DNA of 64,000 bases from Thermoleophilaceae bacterium. GTDB taxonomy: Bacteria > Actinomycetota > Thermoleophilia > Solirubrobacterales > JACPNS01. Made by a program: the position numbers and the translations under genes. Where the stretch lies: the NCBI GenBank assembly GCA_016462645.1, contig JAEMSX010000003.1, forward strand, positions 1 to 64,000, in the 5' to 3' direction. The number at the start of each line of letters is the position of its first letter. The stretch's first letter is position 1. Under the pieces are notes generated by a model. The model was not told the origin of the DNA. It saw only the letters and a list, made by a program, of their open reading frames with translations, and ran no database searches. Shown here in pieces: positions 47,444-57,308 of the stretch.

Positions 47444-48361
47444 ATGGCCAAGCAGTCATCGCCCCAGAAATCGTTGCTCGACGTAGTCTCGCCCGGCAAG
47501 AAGGCGCGCCTCTACGACATGCTCTACAACCACGGTCCCGGAAACGGCACCCTGATGTTCCTTCCGATCGACCAGGGCATCGAGCACGGTCCGCGCGACT
47601 TCTTCCCGAACCCCGCCTCCAAGGACCCCGACTACGAGTTCGCTCTGGCCGCCGCCTCGAACTACAGCGGCATCGCCTGTCAGATCGGCTTCGCCACGAA
47701 GTACTGGCCCGACTGGGCCGGTCAGGTGCCGCTGCTCCTGAAGGTCAACGGCAAGACCGACATTCCGCCGAGCGGCGAGGCCTTCAGCGCCGTCAACGCC
47801 AGCGTTGAAGACGGCGTGCGCCTCGGCGCCACCGCGATCGGCTACACGCTCTACGTCGGCTCACCGCGCCAGGACGAGGACCTCAAGCAGCTCGGCGAAG
47901 TCCGCGCCGACTGCGAGAAGTACGGCCTCCCGCTGGTCGTCTGGTCCTACCCGCGTGGCTCCGCCGTCGCCGCCAAGGGCGGACAGGACAGCTTCTACGC
48001 GATCGACTACGCGTCGCGCATGGCCATGGAGATGGGCGCCGACATCGTCAAGATCAACATGCCGAAGGTCGGTCTCGACTCCGACGCCGACTCCCCGGCC
48101 CCGTACAACAAGCTGAAGGTCGACCAGCAGGAAGCGATCCGTCAGTGCGTCGAGAGCGCCGGCCGTTCGCTGGTCGTGCTCTCGGGCGGCAGCAAGGCCT
48201 CCGACGCCGAAGTCCTCGACATGACCAAGATGGTCGTCAAGGCCGGCGGCTCGGGCGTGATCTACGGTCGCAACATCTGGCAGCGCAAGCCTGCCGCGGC
48301 GAAGAAGATCGTCAACGCGATCAGCGAGACGCTCGTCAAGAACGTCATCCGCACGCCGTAG
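47444..48361 (+). CDS. fbaB: Class I fructose-bisphosphate aldolase (archaeal/DhnA type)
   Basis: 305 residues. Glycolytic cleavage of fructose-1,6-bisphosphate through a Schiff-base lysine, seen in MGADIVKINMP. Other family blocks are FLPIDQGIEHGPRDF, PLVVWSYPRG, VVLSGGSKASDAEVL and GGSGVIYGRNIWQR (phosphate binding). ATG 47444 has AGGAG 11 bases upstream, while a -10-like TATGCT lies near 47381, so unlike many neighbours this mRNA has a leader of about 55 bases. Longer upstream in-frame starts would include noncoding-looking sequence and were dropped. Confidence 0.93.
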   Translation: MAKQSSPQKSLLDVVSPGKKARLYDMLYNHGPGNGTLMFLPIDQGIEHGPRDFFPNPASKDPDYEFALAAASNYSGIACQIGFATKYWPDWAGQVPLLLKVNGKTDIPPSGEAFSAVNASVEDGVRLGATAIGYTLYVGSPRQDEDLKQLGEVRADCEKYGLPLVVWSYPRGSAVAAKGGQDSFYAIDYASRMAMEMGADIVKINMPKVGLDSDADSPAPYNKLKVDQQEAIRQCVESAGRSLVVLSGGSKASDAEVLDMTKMVVKAGGSGVIYGRNIWQRKPAAAKKIVNAISETLVKNVIRTP

Positions 48362-48383
48362 TCGGCGGCCACGGAGTTTCACG

Positions 48384-48926
48384 ATGAGTTGGCGCGGAGC
48401 GGCGGCATGGGTCGCCGCTTTCGCGGCCCTCGTCGCGATCGCAAACGTGGTTCTGGCTGACGGCCTCAAACCCGACTCCGGACCGATCAAGGCGACCCCG
48501 GAAGCCGCCCAGCAGGGGCCGCGCGACGCGAAGGTGGTGCGCGTGGTCGACGGCGACACGATCCTCGTGCGCGACATCGACGGAAGCACCGAGCGCGTGC
48601 GGTACATCGGCGTCGACACGCCAGAGTCGGTCAAGCCCGACGCCCCGGTCGAGTGCTTCGGCCACGAGGCCAGCGACTTCAACAAGCAGCTCGTGCAGGG
48701 GCGCAGGGTTCGCCTCGTGCCCGACCAGGAGGCCCAGGACAAGTACGGAAGGTCGCTTGCCTTCGTGTACGTGGGCGGCACCTTCGTCAACGCCGAACTG
48801 CTCAGGAACGGTTACGCGCGGACGATCGAGATCGAGCCCAACACGTCCAAGGCCGAGTATTTCGCCGGTTTGGAGCGCGTAGCAATCCGCACAAGAAAAG
48901 GCCTTTGGCGGACCTGCGATCGCTAG
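48384..48926 (+). CDS. Secreted thermonuclease-family nuclease (SNase)
   Basis: 180 residues. N-terminal hydrophobic segment (AAAWVAAFAALVAIANVVLA) is a signal peptide or anchor. The SNase OB-fold follows: AKVVRVVDGDTILVRD, ERVRYIGVDTPES (Arg and Asp/Glu of the catalytic site), and KYGRSLAFVYVGG with the second catalytic arginine, then LLRNGYARTIEI. Calcium-dependent cleavage of DNA and RNA outside the membrane. GGAG seven bases before the ATG. Stop TAG is 14 bases before the next gene's start. Confidence 0.9.
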   Translation: MSWRGAAAWVAAFAALVAIANVVLADGLKPDSGPIKATPEAAQQGPRDAKVVRVVDGDTILVRDIDGSTERVRYIGVDTPESVKPDAPVECFGHEASDFNKQLVQGRRVRLVPDQEAQDKYGRSLAFVYVGGTFVNAELLRNGYARTIEIEPNTSKAEYFAGLERVAIRTRKGLWRTCDR

Positions 48927-48939
48927 AGTGAAAGACGTT

Positions 48940-49179
48940 ATGAAGATGCGGCAATCAGTGGCCGAGTTCGAGCGTGCGTTCCATGAGCACACTCACACCG
49001 ACCGCAAGCGGCGCCATGAAGTGCGCCAGGACGCGATCAAGCGCACTCAGAAGCGCTACGCGGTGCAGCACGAGCAGCACCAGTTCCGTCGCTTCGTGAC
49101 GGTCATGGTTGTGTTCGTCCTGACCGTCATCCTCACGAGCTGGGGCATGTTCCAGGTCCTCAGCTCAATCATGAGCTAG
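48940..49179 (+). CDS. Small membrane protein with charged N-terminus, unknown (79 aa)
   Basis: From ATG 48940: MKMRQSVAEFERAFHEHTHT, then His/Arg/Lys-rich helix (DRKRRHEVRQDAIKRTQKRY), and one C-terminal membrane helix (FVTVMVVFVLTVILTSWGMF). GTG 48928 is an alternative start. It follows the nuclease gene by 13 bases and may be co-transcribed; TAGAGT at 48924-48929, overlapping the nuclease stop codon, resembles a -10. No family recognised. Confidence 0.65.
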   Translation: MKMRQSVAEFERAFHEHTHTDRKRRHEVRQDAIKRTQKRYAVQHEQHQFRRFVTVMVVFVLTVILTSWGMFQVLSSIMS

Positions 49180-49197
49180 TACTTCGGCCTGAAGGAC

Positions 49198-49217
49198 GCG
49201 ATCCCGCGCGGGATCGC
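49198..49217. repeat. 20-bp perfect palindrome between convergent genes
   Basis: GCGATCCCGCGCGGGATCGC between the small membrane protein and csrA. No T-run; could be a terminator-like hairpin or a binding site. Confidence 0.45.
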
Positions 49218-49270
49218 CGCTTCGCCGTACATGGTTCACGAGCTGAGAGCCCGCGAACGATCAGAAAGCG

Positions 49271-49516
49271 TTAGCTGCCGTTGGCGATTTCGCCGAGGGC
49301 GGCGTCTACTGCTTCAGGGGTCGCGTCAGGCGAATCCGCTGATTCCTCGGCCTGTTCGCGCTGGATCTGCAGGTAGACCTCTTTGCGAAAGATCGGGATG
49401 TTCTTGGGCGCTTCGATGCCGATTCGCACTTTGTCACCAACGATCGAGAGCACAGAGATCTCCACGTCGTCCGCGATCATGATGCTCTGATTCGATTTCC
49501 GGGTGAGTACGAGCAT
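49271..49516 (-). CDS. csrA: Carbon storage regulator CsrA
   Basis: 81 residues. The core [20 protein letters not shown] then [20 protein letters not shown] matches CsrA, with Leu4 and Arg at the VHREEV-equivalent (IFRKEV) that contact GGA loops in RNA. It carries a 20-residue acidic tail ([20 protein letters not shown]) beyond the usual length. GGAGG six bases before ATG 49516. Post-transcriptional repressor of mRNAs with GGA in hairpin loops; no fliW or flagellin gene is in the window. Leader region contains several GGA sequences, so autoregulation is possible. Confidence 0.93.
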   Translation of the reverse strand: MLVLTRKSNQSIMIADDVEISVLSIVGDKVRIGIEAPKNIPIFRKEVYLQIQREQAEESADSPDATPEAVDAALGEIANGS

Positions 49517-49638
49517 GCAGCGCCTCCAAGCACTTGCGTCGTTCGAGCGGCGGTGATGAGGCACCTGCGCTCGTAGGTGAGCGGTGATGGTACCTAATAT
49601 CCGCTAGGTGCGGGCTGTCCTTCTCCCGCAGTGCATTT

Positions 49639-49668
49639 ACCATACTGGATACCTGGCCAGTTTGTCTA
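49639..49668 (-). promoter_or_regulatory. Candidate csrA promoter
   Basis: On the minus strand TAGACA (49668-49663) and TATGGT (49644-49639) are spaced by 18 bases, giving an mRNA leader of about 116 bases before csrA. Confidence 0.45.
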
Positions 49669-49715
49669 CCCCTGTGGGCACAGAAATGCAGCGATTTGCG
49701 CCAGAACCCCGCTGA

Positions 49716-49721
49716 TAGTGT
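49716..49721 (+). promoter_or_regulatory. -10 element of a leaderless promoter (49729 gene)
   Basis: TAGTGT ends seven bases before ATG 49729. Confidence 0.5.
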
Positions 49722-49728
49722 CCCCAAC

Positions 49729-50298
49729 ATGGCAACTAGACAGCTGAGACCACACCTGAACCAGATTCGCGTATGGGTCCGTCAGGGCCGCACAGACGCC
49801 TGGATCGCGCATCAGCTTGACGCTACGGCAGATGAAATCGCCGCGTTCAAGCGTGAGCAGTCGCTCGATGTTGACGGTGCCGCTGCAGCCGAAAACCCCG
49901 CCACCACACCAGGGGTCGAAGAAGAACTTGATTTGCGAGCCGAAGACGACGCGTTGATCGCCTCAGAGCTGGAAGCAGCTCTCGCGAAGCGCGAAGCAGA
50001 GGCGGCCAAGGATGACGAGGACGAAGAGGGCGCTGCCCCCGGACGTCGCCGTCGTCGTGGACGTCGTGGCGGCCGAGGCCGTCGCCGGCCCGCATTTGAA
50101 GCGACCTTCGACCACGGTGAAGAAGGCTACGGGCTTTGGCTGGATCCGGCGATCGTTGACGATCCGGTATACGCCGAACACTGGGCGGGTCATCGTCCGA
50201 TCACCGTGACGATTTCGTCCGATCAGATTGTGATCAATCGATTCACTGAATCTGAAGAACCGGCCGCTGAGGAAGAGGAAACTTCCAACGCTGCATGA
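49729..50298 (+). CDS. Hypothetical protein with acidic, RG-rich and folded segments
   Basis: 189 residues. N-terminal part TRQLRPHLNQIRVWVRQGRT then DAWIAHQLDATADEIAAFKR looks like a small HTH-like helical unit. The middle is acidic (KDDEDEEGAAP) followed by a strongly basic RG patch (GRRRRRGRRGGRGRRR) that could bind nucleic acid. The C-terminal part (GYGLWLDPAIVDDPVYAEHW, RPITVTISSDQIVINRF) is a folded domain of unknown kind, ending in an acidic tail. Possibly RNA-associated; not assignable further. Confidence 0.65.
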   Translation: MATRQLRPHLNQIRVWVRQGRTDAWIAHQLDATADEIAAFKREQSLDVDGAAAAENPATTPGVEEELDLRAEDDALIASELEAALAKREAEAAKDDEDEEGAAPGRRRRRGRRGGRGRRRPAFEATFDHGEEGYGLWLDPAIVDDPVYAEHWAGHRPITVTISSDQIVINRFTESEEPAAEEEETSNAA

Positions 50299-50307
50299 CT
50301 TGGCCGC

Positions 50308-50359
50308 GGTAAGACCTTCTCTCCTCGACTAGCAACGTCTGCGGGGAGAAGGTCTTACC
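50308..50359. terminator. Long stem-loop between convergent genes
   Basis: GGTAAGACCTTCTC (50308-50321) pairs perfectly with GAGAAGGTCTTACC (50346-50359), extendable to about 17 pairs. There is no T-run on either strand, so termination, possibly bidirectional, is inferred from position. Confidence 0.55.
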
Positions 50360-50382
50360 CCGTCCGTACCGCAGCGATGTGG

Positions 50383-50724
50383 TTATCTCAGAATGACGAA
50401 CGGGCGCTCGTCGGGAGAGACCATGCCGAGCTTGCGTGCTTCAAGCTCGATTGTTGACTCCTTTTTCAAGCTCTTCGCGCGTGCCCTGAGCGCTCGGTTT
50501 TCTTTGCCGAGCTGCTGGAGGTGTGACTTTGCTGCGCTTGTCGCCTTGCGCTGCTCGTAGTAGCCCTTGAGCGGCGGGATGTAGAGGACGCCCATGATCA
50601 GGAGGATCACTACGAGCCAGTTGCCGGGCATGCGGTCCCAGCGGATGCCCCGGGATACTGGGGCTCCTTTGGATTTGTGGGCTACGCGTACGCGCTGGCG
50701 ACGTCCTGTTGCCTTTGCGGGCAT
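50383..50724 (-). CDS. Septum formation initiator family protein (DivIC/FtsB-like)
   Basis: 113 residues, bitopic. Basic cytoplasmic N-terminus (KATGRRQRVRVAHKSKG), one membrane helix (NWLVVILLIMGVLYIPPLKG), and an extracytoplasmic coiled coil (SHLQQLGKENRALRARAKSL) ending in IELEARKLGMVSPDERPFVI, the typical DivIC/FtsB ending. Part of the divisome FtsQ-L-B complex. The neighbouring eno gene is the classical partner of ftsB/divIC in actinobacteria and proteobacteria. An AACTAAT sits about five bases before ATG 50724. Confidence 0.88.
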   Translation of the reverse strand: MPAKATGRRQRVRVAHKSKGAPVSRGIRWDRMPGNWLVVILLIMGVLYIPPLKGYYEQRKATSAAKSHLQQLGKENRALRARAKSLKKESTIELEARKLGMVSPDERPFVILR

Positions 50725-50771
50725 GGGGGATTAGTTCGCGCGCGTGCGCGCGTCCCCTTCTGTCTGCGCGG

Positions 50772-52103
<1,332 letters not shown>

Positions 52104-52131
52104 CTAGTGCGTCACAAACGGCCCCGGAACG

Positions 52132-52158
52132 AAAAACGCCCGGCGCAGAGGCCGGGCG
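52132..52158 (-). terminator. Rho-independent terminator of the parvulin gene
   Basis: On the minus strand CGCCCGGC-CTCTGC-GCCGGGCG followed by TTTTT. Confidence 0.9.
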
Positions 52159-52191
52159 AAGTTCGAGAAACTATGAAGCTGGAGCTTCGGA

Positions 52192-53307
52192 TTACTGAGC
52201 GGCAGCGCCTGCCTCTGCCGTTGCGCCCTTCTTCGGCTCCGGTGCGTTTCCGCAGACCGCATCAACCTTGAAGTCCTCGGCGCACTTGGTCTTCTTGCGC
52301 CACTTGTCGGTGAACTCAGTCTGGAAGTTCGTCTGAGCCTTCTGCTGCGCCTCCTGCTGGAGCGCAGACTTGATCTGCGGCGAAGCCTTGGCCAGCGACT
52401 GCTGTGAGGCCTCGGTGGTCTTGGTCACCTCGAAGAGGTAGTAGCCGTACTGGGTCTTGATCGGACCGACGACCTCGCCCTTCTTGGCCTCGAAGACCGC
52501 CGTGTCAAGTGCCTTCGGGAACTGACCCTTGGTCACGCCCGGGAACTTTCCGCCGTTCCCCTTGCTGACGCTGTCCTCGGAGTACTTCTTGGCCACTGCC
52601 GCCCAGGAGTCGCCGCTCTCGAGCGCCGCCTTGGCGTCCTCGGCCTTGGCCTTGTCGGCGTTGAACACGAGGTTGATGTCACGCGTCGCCGGCGTGGCGT
52701 ACTTCTTCTTGTTCTTCTCGTACTCCTCCTTGACCTGACCGGTGCTGGGAGTCGGGATCGTCGTGACTTCCTGCTGGACCTTCTCCTGGATCATGCTTGC
52801 GCGAACAAGCTTGAGCAGGTCGGCCTCGGTCTGGTTGTACTGCTTGAGGAACTTCTGGTAGTCAGCGTCCTTCGGGAAGGACTGTTGCTTGAGCTGGGAG
52901 AAGCGGGCCTTCACCTCGGCGTCAGAGATGTTGATGCCGCGGTCCTCGGCTTCGAGCTCGAACCACTTCTGCTGGATCAGCGAAGTCATGATCGTGTCCT
53001 TGGACGTGGTCCAGTCCTTCTCACACTGCTTCTTCAGCGCGGAGTTGCTCAGCTTCGGGGACGTCTTCTTCTTCGAAGCGATGCACTTTGTGTAGTCCGG
53101 CGGGTCGGGGACCACGCCGCCGCTCTGCGCGGCATTGACCTTGAGGGTCTTGTTGAACTGGGTGATCGGGATGGCGTTGCCGTCAACCGACGCGACCGCG
53201 TCGTCGGGAACGCCGCCACGGAAGACGACAAGGACAAGTGCGACGAAGAGAAACACGACGACCGCAAAGCCCGGAATGAAATATTTGTTCGAAGTGATGT
53301 TTTTCAC
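52192..53307 (-). CDS. SurA/PrsA-like peptidyl-prolyl isomerase, membrane-anchored
   Basis: 371 residues. N-terminal membrane anchor (YFIPGFAVVVFLFVALVLVV), a SurA_N-like helical chaperone domain (residues about 45-180), and a parvulin domain (TPATRDINLVFNADKAKAED, GDSWAAVAKKYSEDSVSKGN, GGKFPGVTKGQFP, GPIKTQYGYYLFEVTKT). The C-terminal region has four conserved-looking cysteines spread through the protein, which may form disulfides. Assists folding of exported proteins, which here could include the giant secreted protein (inference). Start GTG 53307 has a weak upstream site. Followed by a strong terminator. Confidence 0.9.
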   Translation of the reverse strand: MKNITSNKYFIPGFAVVVFLFVALVLVVFRGGVPDDAVASVDGNAIPITQFNKTLKVNAAQSGGVVPDPPDYTKCIASKKKTSPKLSNSALKKQCEKDWTTSKDTIMTSLIQQKWFELEAEDRGINISDAEVKARFSQLKQQSFPKDADYQKFLKQYNQTEADLLKLVRASMIQEKVQQEVTTIPTPSTGQVKEEYEKNKKKYATPATRDINLVFNADKAKAEDAKAALESGDSWAAVAKKYSEDSVSKGNGGKFPGVTKGQFPKALDTAVFEAKKGEVVGPIKTQYGYYLFEVTKTTEASQQSLAKASPQIKSALQQEAQQKAQTNFQTEFTDKWRKKTKCAEDFKVDAVCGNAPEPKKGATAEAGAAAQ

Positions 53308-53440
53308 AGCTCGATGCTCGTTGCTTGTTTGTATTGACTAGCGCTCAAAAGCGCTGGGAACATATCAAGAGGAACCGCCCGCAAACTTGCATGTTGCGGC
53401 GCATAAGAAACGCTTAACGGACCCCAATAAGTGGATTTGA
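53308..53440. other. Gap between mfd and the parvulin gene
   Basis: 133 bp without a gene. Holds the parvulin promoter region; no strong motif seen. Confidence 0.3.
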
Positions 53441-56400
53441 CTACACCGGCTCGGGTACAGATCCCGTGGCACCAACCAAGGCGTCCGCGAGTCCCGACAG
53501 AACAGCGAACTGTTCCTCCGGCTCCCCATCTACGCGCATGGCAATCGTGCGCTGGCCACGATCGTAGATGGCCGTGGGCAGATCTTCACGAATAACTGCA
53601 ACTTGTTCTGCGTTCAGGGTCAGTGGCGCGACCACCAGACGGCCCTGCGTGAAGCCCACGGTGCGGGCTCCGCAGCGCCCGAACTTCAGTCTCGCCTCCT
53701 GCAACTGCATCAGTCGCTCGAGCGGTTCGGGCACCGGACCGAAGCGGTCCTTCAGCTCCTCACGCAGCGATCCGATGTCCGCGAGCTCGCGCGCACCGGC
53801 GATCCGGCGATGCAGTTCGATCTTCGCCTGCTCGTACATCACGTACTCGCTCGGCACGTAAGCGTCCACCGTCACATCCAGCCTGACCGGCTCGTGCTCG
53901 CCAGAATCATCGCGGCCCTCGAGCTCGGCGACGGCAGCGTCGATCATCGACACATAGAGGTCGAATCCGACCGCGGCGATGTGGCCCGACTGCTCCTCGC
54001 CGAGCAGGTTGCCGGCGCCGCGAATCTCGAGGTCGCGCATCGCGACCTTGAATCCGCTGCCCAGCTCGGTGTGGTCGGCGAGCGTCGACAATCGGCTTGC
54101 GGCGACCTGGGACAGCGCTTCGGCGCCGGGATAGAGGAAGTAGGCGAACGCGCGCTCGCGGCCGCGGCCGACGCGACCACGGATCTGGTACGCCTGCGAC
54201 AGGCCCAGCTTGTCGGCGCGCTCGACGATCAAGGTGTTGGCAGACGGGATGTCGAGACCGGACTCGACGATCGTCGTGCAGACGAGGCATTCGTACTCAC
54301 CACGGATGAAACCCATCATCCGTTCTTCGAGTGTGTGCTCATCGAGCTGGCCGTGGACGACATCGACTTTGAGTTCCGGCATCAGCGCGCGAATGCGATC
54401 GGCCGTCTCGTCGATCGTGCCCACCAGGTCGTGCATGTAGAGGGACTGCCCACCGCGTTCGTGCTCGCGCGTGAGCGCCTGCTTGACGACTTCCTCGTCC
54501 CATTCACCGACGTGCGTGCGCACCGGCCGGCGACCTTCCGGCGGCGTGGCGATGACGGCGATCTCGCGCATCCCCGCCATCGACATCTGAAGTGTGCGCG
54601 GGATCGGCGTCGCCGACAGGCTGATCACGTCGGTCTGCACCCGCAGCTGGCGCAGCAGCTCCTTCTGCTTGACACCGAAGCGCTGCTCCTCGTCCACGAC
54701 GATCAGCCCGAGATCCTTCGGCCGCACGTCGGCCGAGAGCAGGCGGTGCGTGCCGATCAGGATGTCGACGGCGCCTTCCTCGAACTGCTTCAGCGTCTCC
54801 TTCTGCTCGGCCTTGCTGCGGAAGCGGCTGACGAAATCGACCGTGATCGGGAAATCGCGCATGCGCTCGCTGAAAGTGCCGAAGTGCTGCTGCGTGAGGA
54901 TCGTGGTCGGCGCCAGCACCATCACCTGCTTGCTGTCCTGAACGGCTTTGAACGCGGCGCGCAGCGCGACCTCGGTCTTGCCGAATCCCACGTCACCGCA
55001 GATCAGTATGTCCATCGGCTGCGGCGATTCCATGCCTTCCTTGACGCGCTCGATCGCGTCGAGCTGATCGCGCGTCTCCTGGTAGGGGAATGCGCCCTCG
55101 AACTGCATCTGCATCTCATTGTCGGGCGAGAAGCGGAAGCCGATCGCGCGGCGGCGCGCGGCGTAAAGGTTGATCAGTTCGCCCGCGAGCTCGTGCGCGG
55201 CCTTGCGCGCGCGGGTCTTGAGGTTCTCCCACGCCTTGCCACCGAGCTTGCTGAGGTTCACGCCTTCCGGTCCGGCGGCCCCGAAGTAGCGGCTGATCTT
55301 GTGCAGCTGGTCTGCCGGCAGGAAGACCTTGTCGTCACCGCGGTAGAGCAGCGTGAGGTAGTCACGGGTGATACCGGCCACAGACTTCGTGTCAAATCCG
55401 TCGAAGCGGGCGATGCCGTGGTCCTCGTGCACGACGATGTCGCCGACGGCGAGGTCGGCGAAGTTCGCGATCCGGCCGCGCGTACTCGTCTGCGCTGCCG
55501 CGCTGCGGCCCGCGGTGCGCATCAGCAGGCGGTCGGGAATGACGGCGAGCTTCAGGGCCGGTGAAACAAAGCCCTCGCGCAACGACTGCTGCGTGAAGAA
55601 GACGCCGGACCACTCGCGAACCTCGTCTGATTCGGCGAGGTTCTGCGGCTTGACGCGCGCGAGGTTGTACTGCGCCCGCTCGCGCTCGGACTTGCGCGTC
55701 CAGGCGATGATCGTGCGGTAGCCGCTGCGCTGGAGCTTCTCGATCTCGATCTCGGCGGCCTCGAAGCTGCGTGCCATGCTCGCCGGGCGCTCGGCGCGCA
55801 GCTCCGGCGTGCCGGCCTCGACACTCAGATTGCTGATCGTGAGATCGGCGTCCTTCTCGACCTGTTCGAGCAACTCCTCAGGCGGGACATACAGGCCGTG
55901 GCCGGAAGCGTCGCGGTAGGTCGCCTCGACGTCGGCCCACAGTTCGCCCAGCGCGGCCTCGACATCCTCGCGCCCCGCGACCGCCAGCCACGCGTCGTCG
56001 GGTGCGAGATCCAGCAGCGCGTGAAAGCGGTCGATCGGAAGCAGTTCGGCGATGTCGGCCGGGTGGGTCTCGTCGTCCTCGTCCCGGTCGGCGAGCGCCT
56101 GACTGGCGTCCTCGCGGTACTCGGCGGCGAGCTCCGTGGCGGGCTCGATCTCGACGTGCTCGACGCTCTCGAGCGAGCGCTGCGTGAATGTGGAGAAACG
56201 GCGCAGTGACTCGATCTCGATGTCGAAGAACTCGACGCGAACGGCGTTGTCGCCCGTGGCCGGAAAGACGTCGAGGATGTCGCCGCGCGTCGCGAACTGT
56301 CCGCGGTCCTCGACGCGGTCCACGCGCTCGTATCCGCTGGCGACGAGGTCGCGCGCGAGCTCATCGAGGTCGGCGACGCCGCCTTGCTCAAGTTCGAATC

Positions 56401-56809
56401 CGTGAGGACGCAGGGCCGGGTCCGGAACGCGTTCGGCGAGCGCGCCGGCGCTGACCACGATGATCGCGTCAGAGCCCGCAGCGGTGATCGAGTCGAGCGC
56501 CGCGATGCGCAGACCGACGAGGTGCGGCGGTGGCTCGAGATGGGACTCGTAGAGCACGCCGCGGGCCGGGTAAGGGCGCACGGAGCGGTCCGGAAGGTAG
56601 ACCTGGAGATCCGCGGCGAGATCGCGCGCTGCGGTGTCGTCAGAGGCGACGATCAGGGCCGTGCGGCCGGCGGCATAGCGCTGCGCCGCCACGGCCAGTG
56701 CGAACGGCGTGAAGGCCTGTGAGACAAAAACGCGTGCGGAAGCCTCGCCGAGCGCGTTGAAGAGCTCGTCGTCCTGGGCCTGACGTACTGGGAGAGCCAG
56801 ATCGCTCAC
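53441..56809 (-). CDS. mfd: Transcription-repair coupling factor Mfd
   Basis: 1122 residues, close to the usual length. N-terminal UvrB-homology module, RNA polymerase interaction domain (VVHEDHGIARFDGFD to LLYRGDDKVFLPADQLHKI), then the RecG-like translocase: Walker A LICGDVGFGKTEVALRAAF, DEEQRFGVKQKE, SLSATPIPRTLQMSM, and TTIVESGLDIPSANTLI, QIRGRVGRGRERAFAYF. The C-terminal TRCF domain is present. Displaces stalled RNA polymerase and recruits UvrA. Starts at GTG 56809, with TAGAGT 11 bases upstream. A LexA-type box lies 122 bases upstream, between it and a divergent small gene. Confidence 0.97.
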   Translation of the reverse strand: MSDLALPVRQAQDDELFNALGEASARVFVSQAFTPFALAVAAQRYAAGRTALIVASDDTAARDLAADLQVYLPDRSVRPYPARGVLYESHLEPPPHLVGLRIAALDSITAAGSDAIIVVSAGALAERVPDPALRPHGFELEQGGVADLDELARDLVASGYERVDRVEDRGQFATRGDILDVFPATGDNAVRVEFFDIEIESLRRFSTFTQRSLESVEHVEIEPATELAAEYREDASQALADRDEDDETHPADIAELLPIDRFHALLDLAPDDAWLAVAGREDVEAALGELWADVEATYRDASGHGLYVPPEELLEQVEKDADLTISNLSVEAGTPELRAERPASMARSFEAAEIEIEKLQRSGYRTIIAWTRKSERERAQYNLARVKPQNLAESDEVREWSGVFFTQQSLREGFVSPALKLAVIPDRLLMRTAGRSAAAQTSTRGRIANFADLAVGDIVVHEDHGIARFDGFDTKSVAGITRDYLTLLYRGDDKVFLPADQLHKISRYFGAAGPEGVNLSKLGGKAWENLKTRARKAAHELAGELINLYAARRRAIGFRFSPDNEMQMQFEGAFPYQETRDQLDAIERVKEGMESPQPMDILICGDVGFGKTEVALRAAFKAVQDSKQVMVLAPTTILTQQHFGTFSERMRDFPITVDFVSRFRSKAEQKETLKQFEEGAVDILIGTHRLLSADVRPKDLGLIVVDEEQRFGVKQKELLRQLRVQTDVISLSATPIPRTLQMSMAGMREIAVIATPPEGRRPVRTHVGEWDEEVVKQALTREHERGGQSLYMHDLVGTIDETADRIRALMPELKVDVVHGQLDEHTLEERMMGFIRGEYECLVCTTIVESGLDIPSANTLIVERADKLGLSQAYQIRGRVGRGRERAFAYFLYPGAEALSQVAASRLSTLADHTELGSGFKVAMRDLEIRGAGNLLGEEQSGHIAAVGFDLYVSMIDAAVAELEGRDDSGEHEPVRLDVTVDAYVPSEYVMYEQAKIELHRRIAGARELADIGSLREELKDRFGPVPEPLERLMQLQEARLKFGRCGARTVGFTQGRLVVAPLTLNAEQVAVIREDLPTAIYDRGQRTIAMRVDGEPEEQFAVLSGLADALVGATGSVPEPV

Positions 56810-56930
56810 TTGAAGCCGAGACTCTAGGCGGTGCGATGTTCACAGAATCGCAGCAACAAAAGGGTGGGTTTGGTGTTTACATAAGTAAGCGCTGAGGCAG
56901 GATTTCTGTAGAAAGCGACGACGGGCAGAC

Positions 56931-56946
56931 ACGAACATATGTTCGT
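56931..56946. promoter_or_regulatory. LexA (SOS) box
   Basis: ACGAACATATGTTCGT is a perfect palindrome that fits the Gram-positive/actinobacterial consensus CGAACRNRYGTTYG. It lies 26 bases upstream of ATG 56973 and 122 bases upstream of mfd, so it most probably controls the small HTH gene and possibly mfd. Confidence 0.85.
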
Positions 56947-56972
56947 CCGGCCCGAAGAATAGGTTGGTGAGT

Positions 56973-57308
56973 ATGAGAAAAGTCACCAGACAACAGGCCA
57001 GGACAGGTAGGCCTTGGACCGGCGCGGACCGCATGCGCCTCGAACTCATGGCGGAACACCAGATTCCCGCCGAGCGGATCGCTCAGAAGCTGCGTCGCAC
57101 CGAGGCAGCAGTGCGTACCGAGGCCCGAAAGCAGCGCGTGATGCTTGCTCCTTCAGAGAAGCAGCTCTCGCTCACAAACAAGCGCCCGTATGGCGGAATG
57201 GCAGTGGCCCCGCGCCGCAGCCTCGCGAAGGCGACTGCTCCCGGCAGGCCGTCACGATCCCGGCCGTCGCGCCCGGAGCCGTCAGAACAGGCGGAGACGC
57301 TCTTCTAG
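56973..57308 (+). CDS. Small HTH (Myb/GcrA-like) protein, predicted SOS-regulated
   Basis: 111 residues from ATG 56973. N-terminal helix-turn-helix of the SANT/Myb-like kind: TGRPWTGADRMRLELMAEHQ then IPAERIAQKLRRTEAAVRTE, a pattern of W-D-L-IA-L-RT-AV. The C-terminal half is basic and disordered (PRRSLAKATAPGRPSRSRPS). It is the first gene downstream of a perfect LexA box, and converges with pth (four-base overlap). TTG 56964 is an alternative start. Likely a DNA-binding damage-response protein; target unknown. Confidence 0.7.
   Translation: MRKVTRQQARTGRPWTGADRMRLELMAEHQIPAERIAQKLRRTEAAVRTEARKQRVMLAPSEKQLSLTNKRPYGGMAVAPRRSLAKATAPGRPSRSRPSRPEPSEQAETLF

Noticed and set aside
53603-55564. Plus-strand open frame of 653 codons
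   Set aside because: Complementary to the helicase part of mfd; no domain content.
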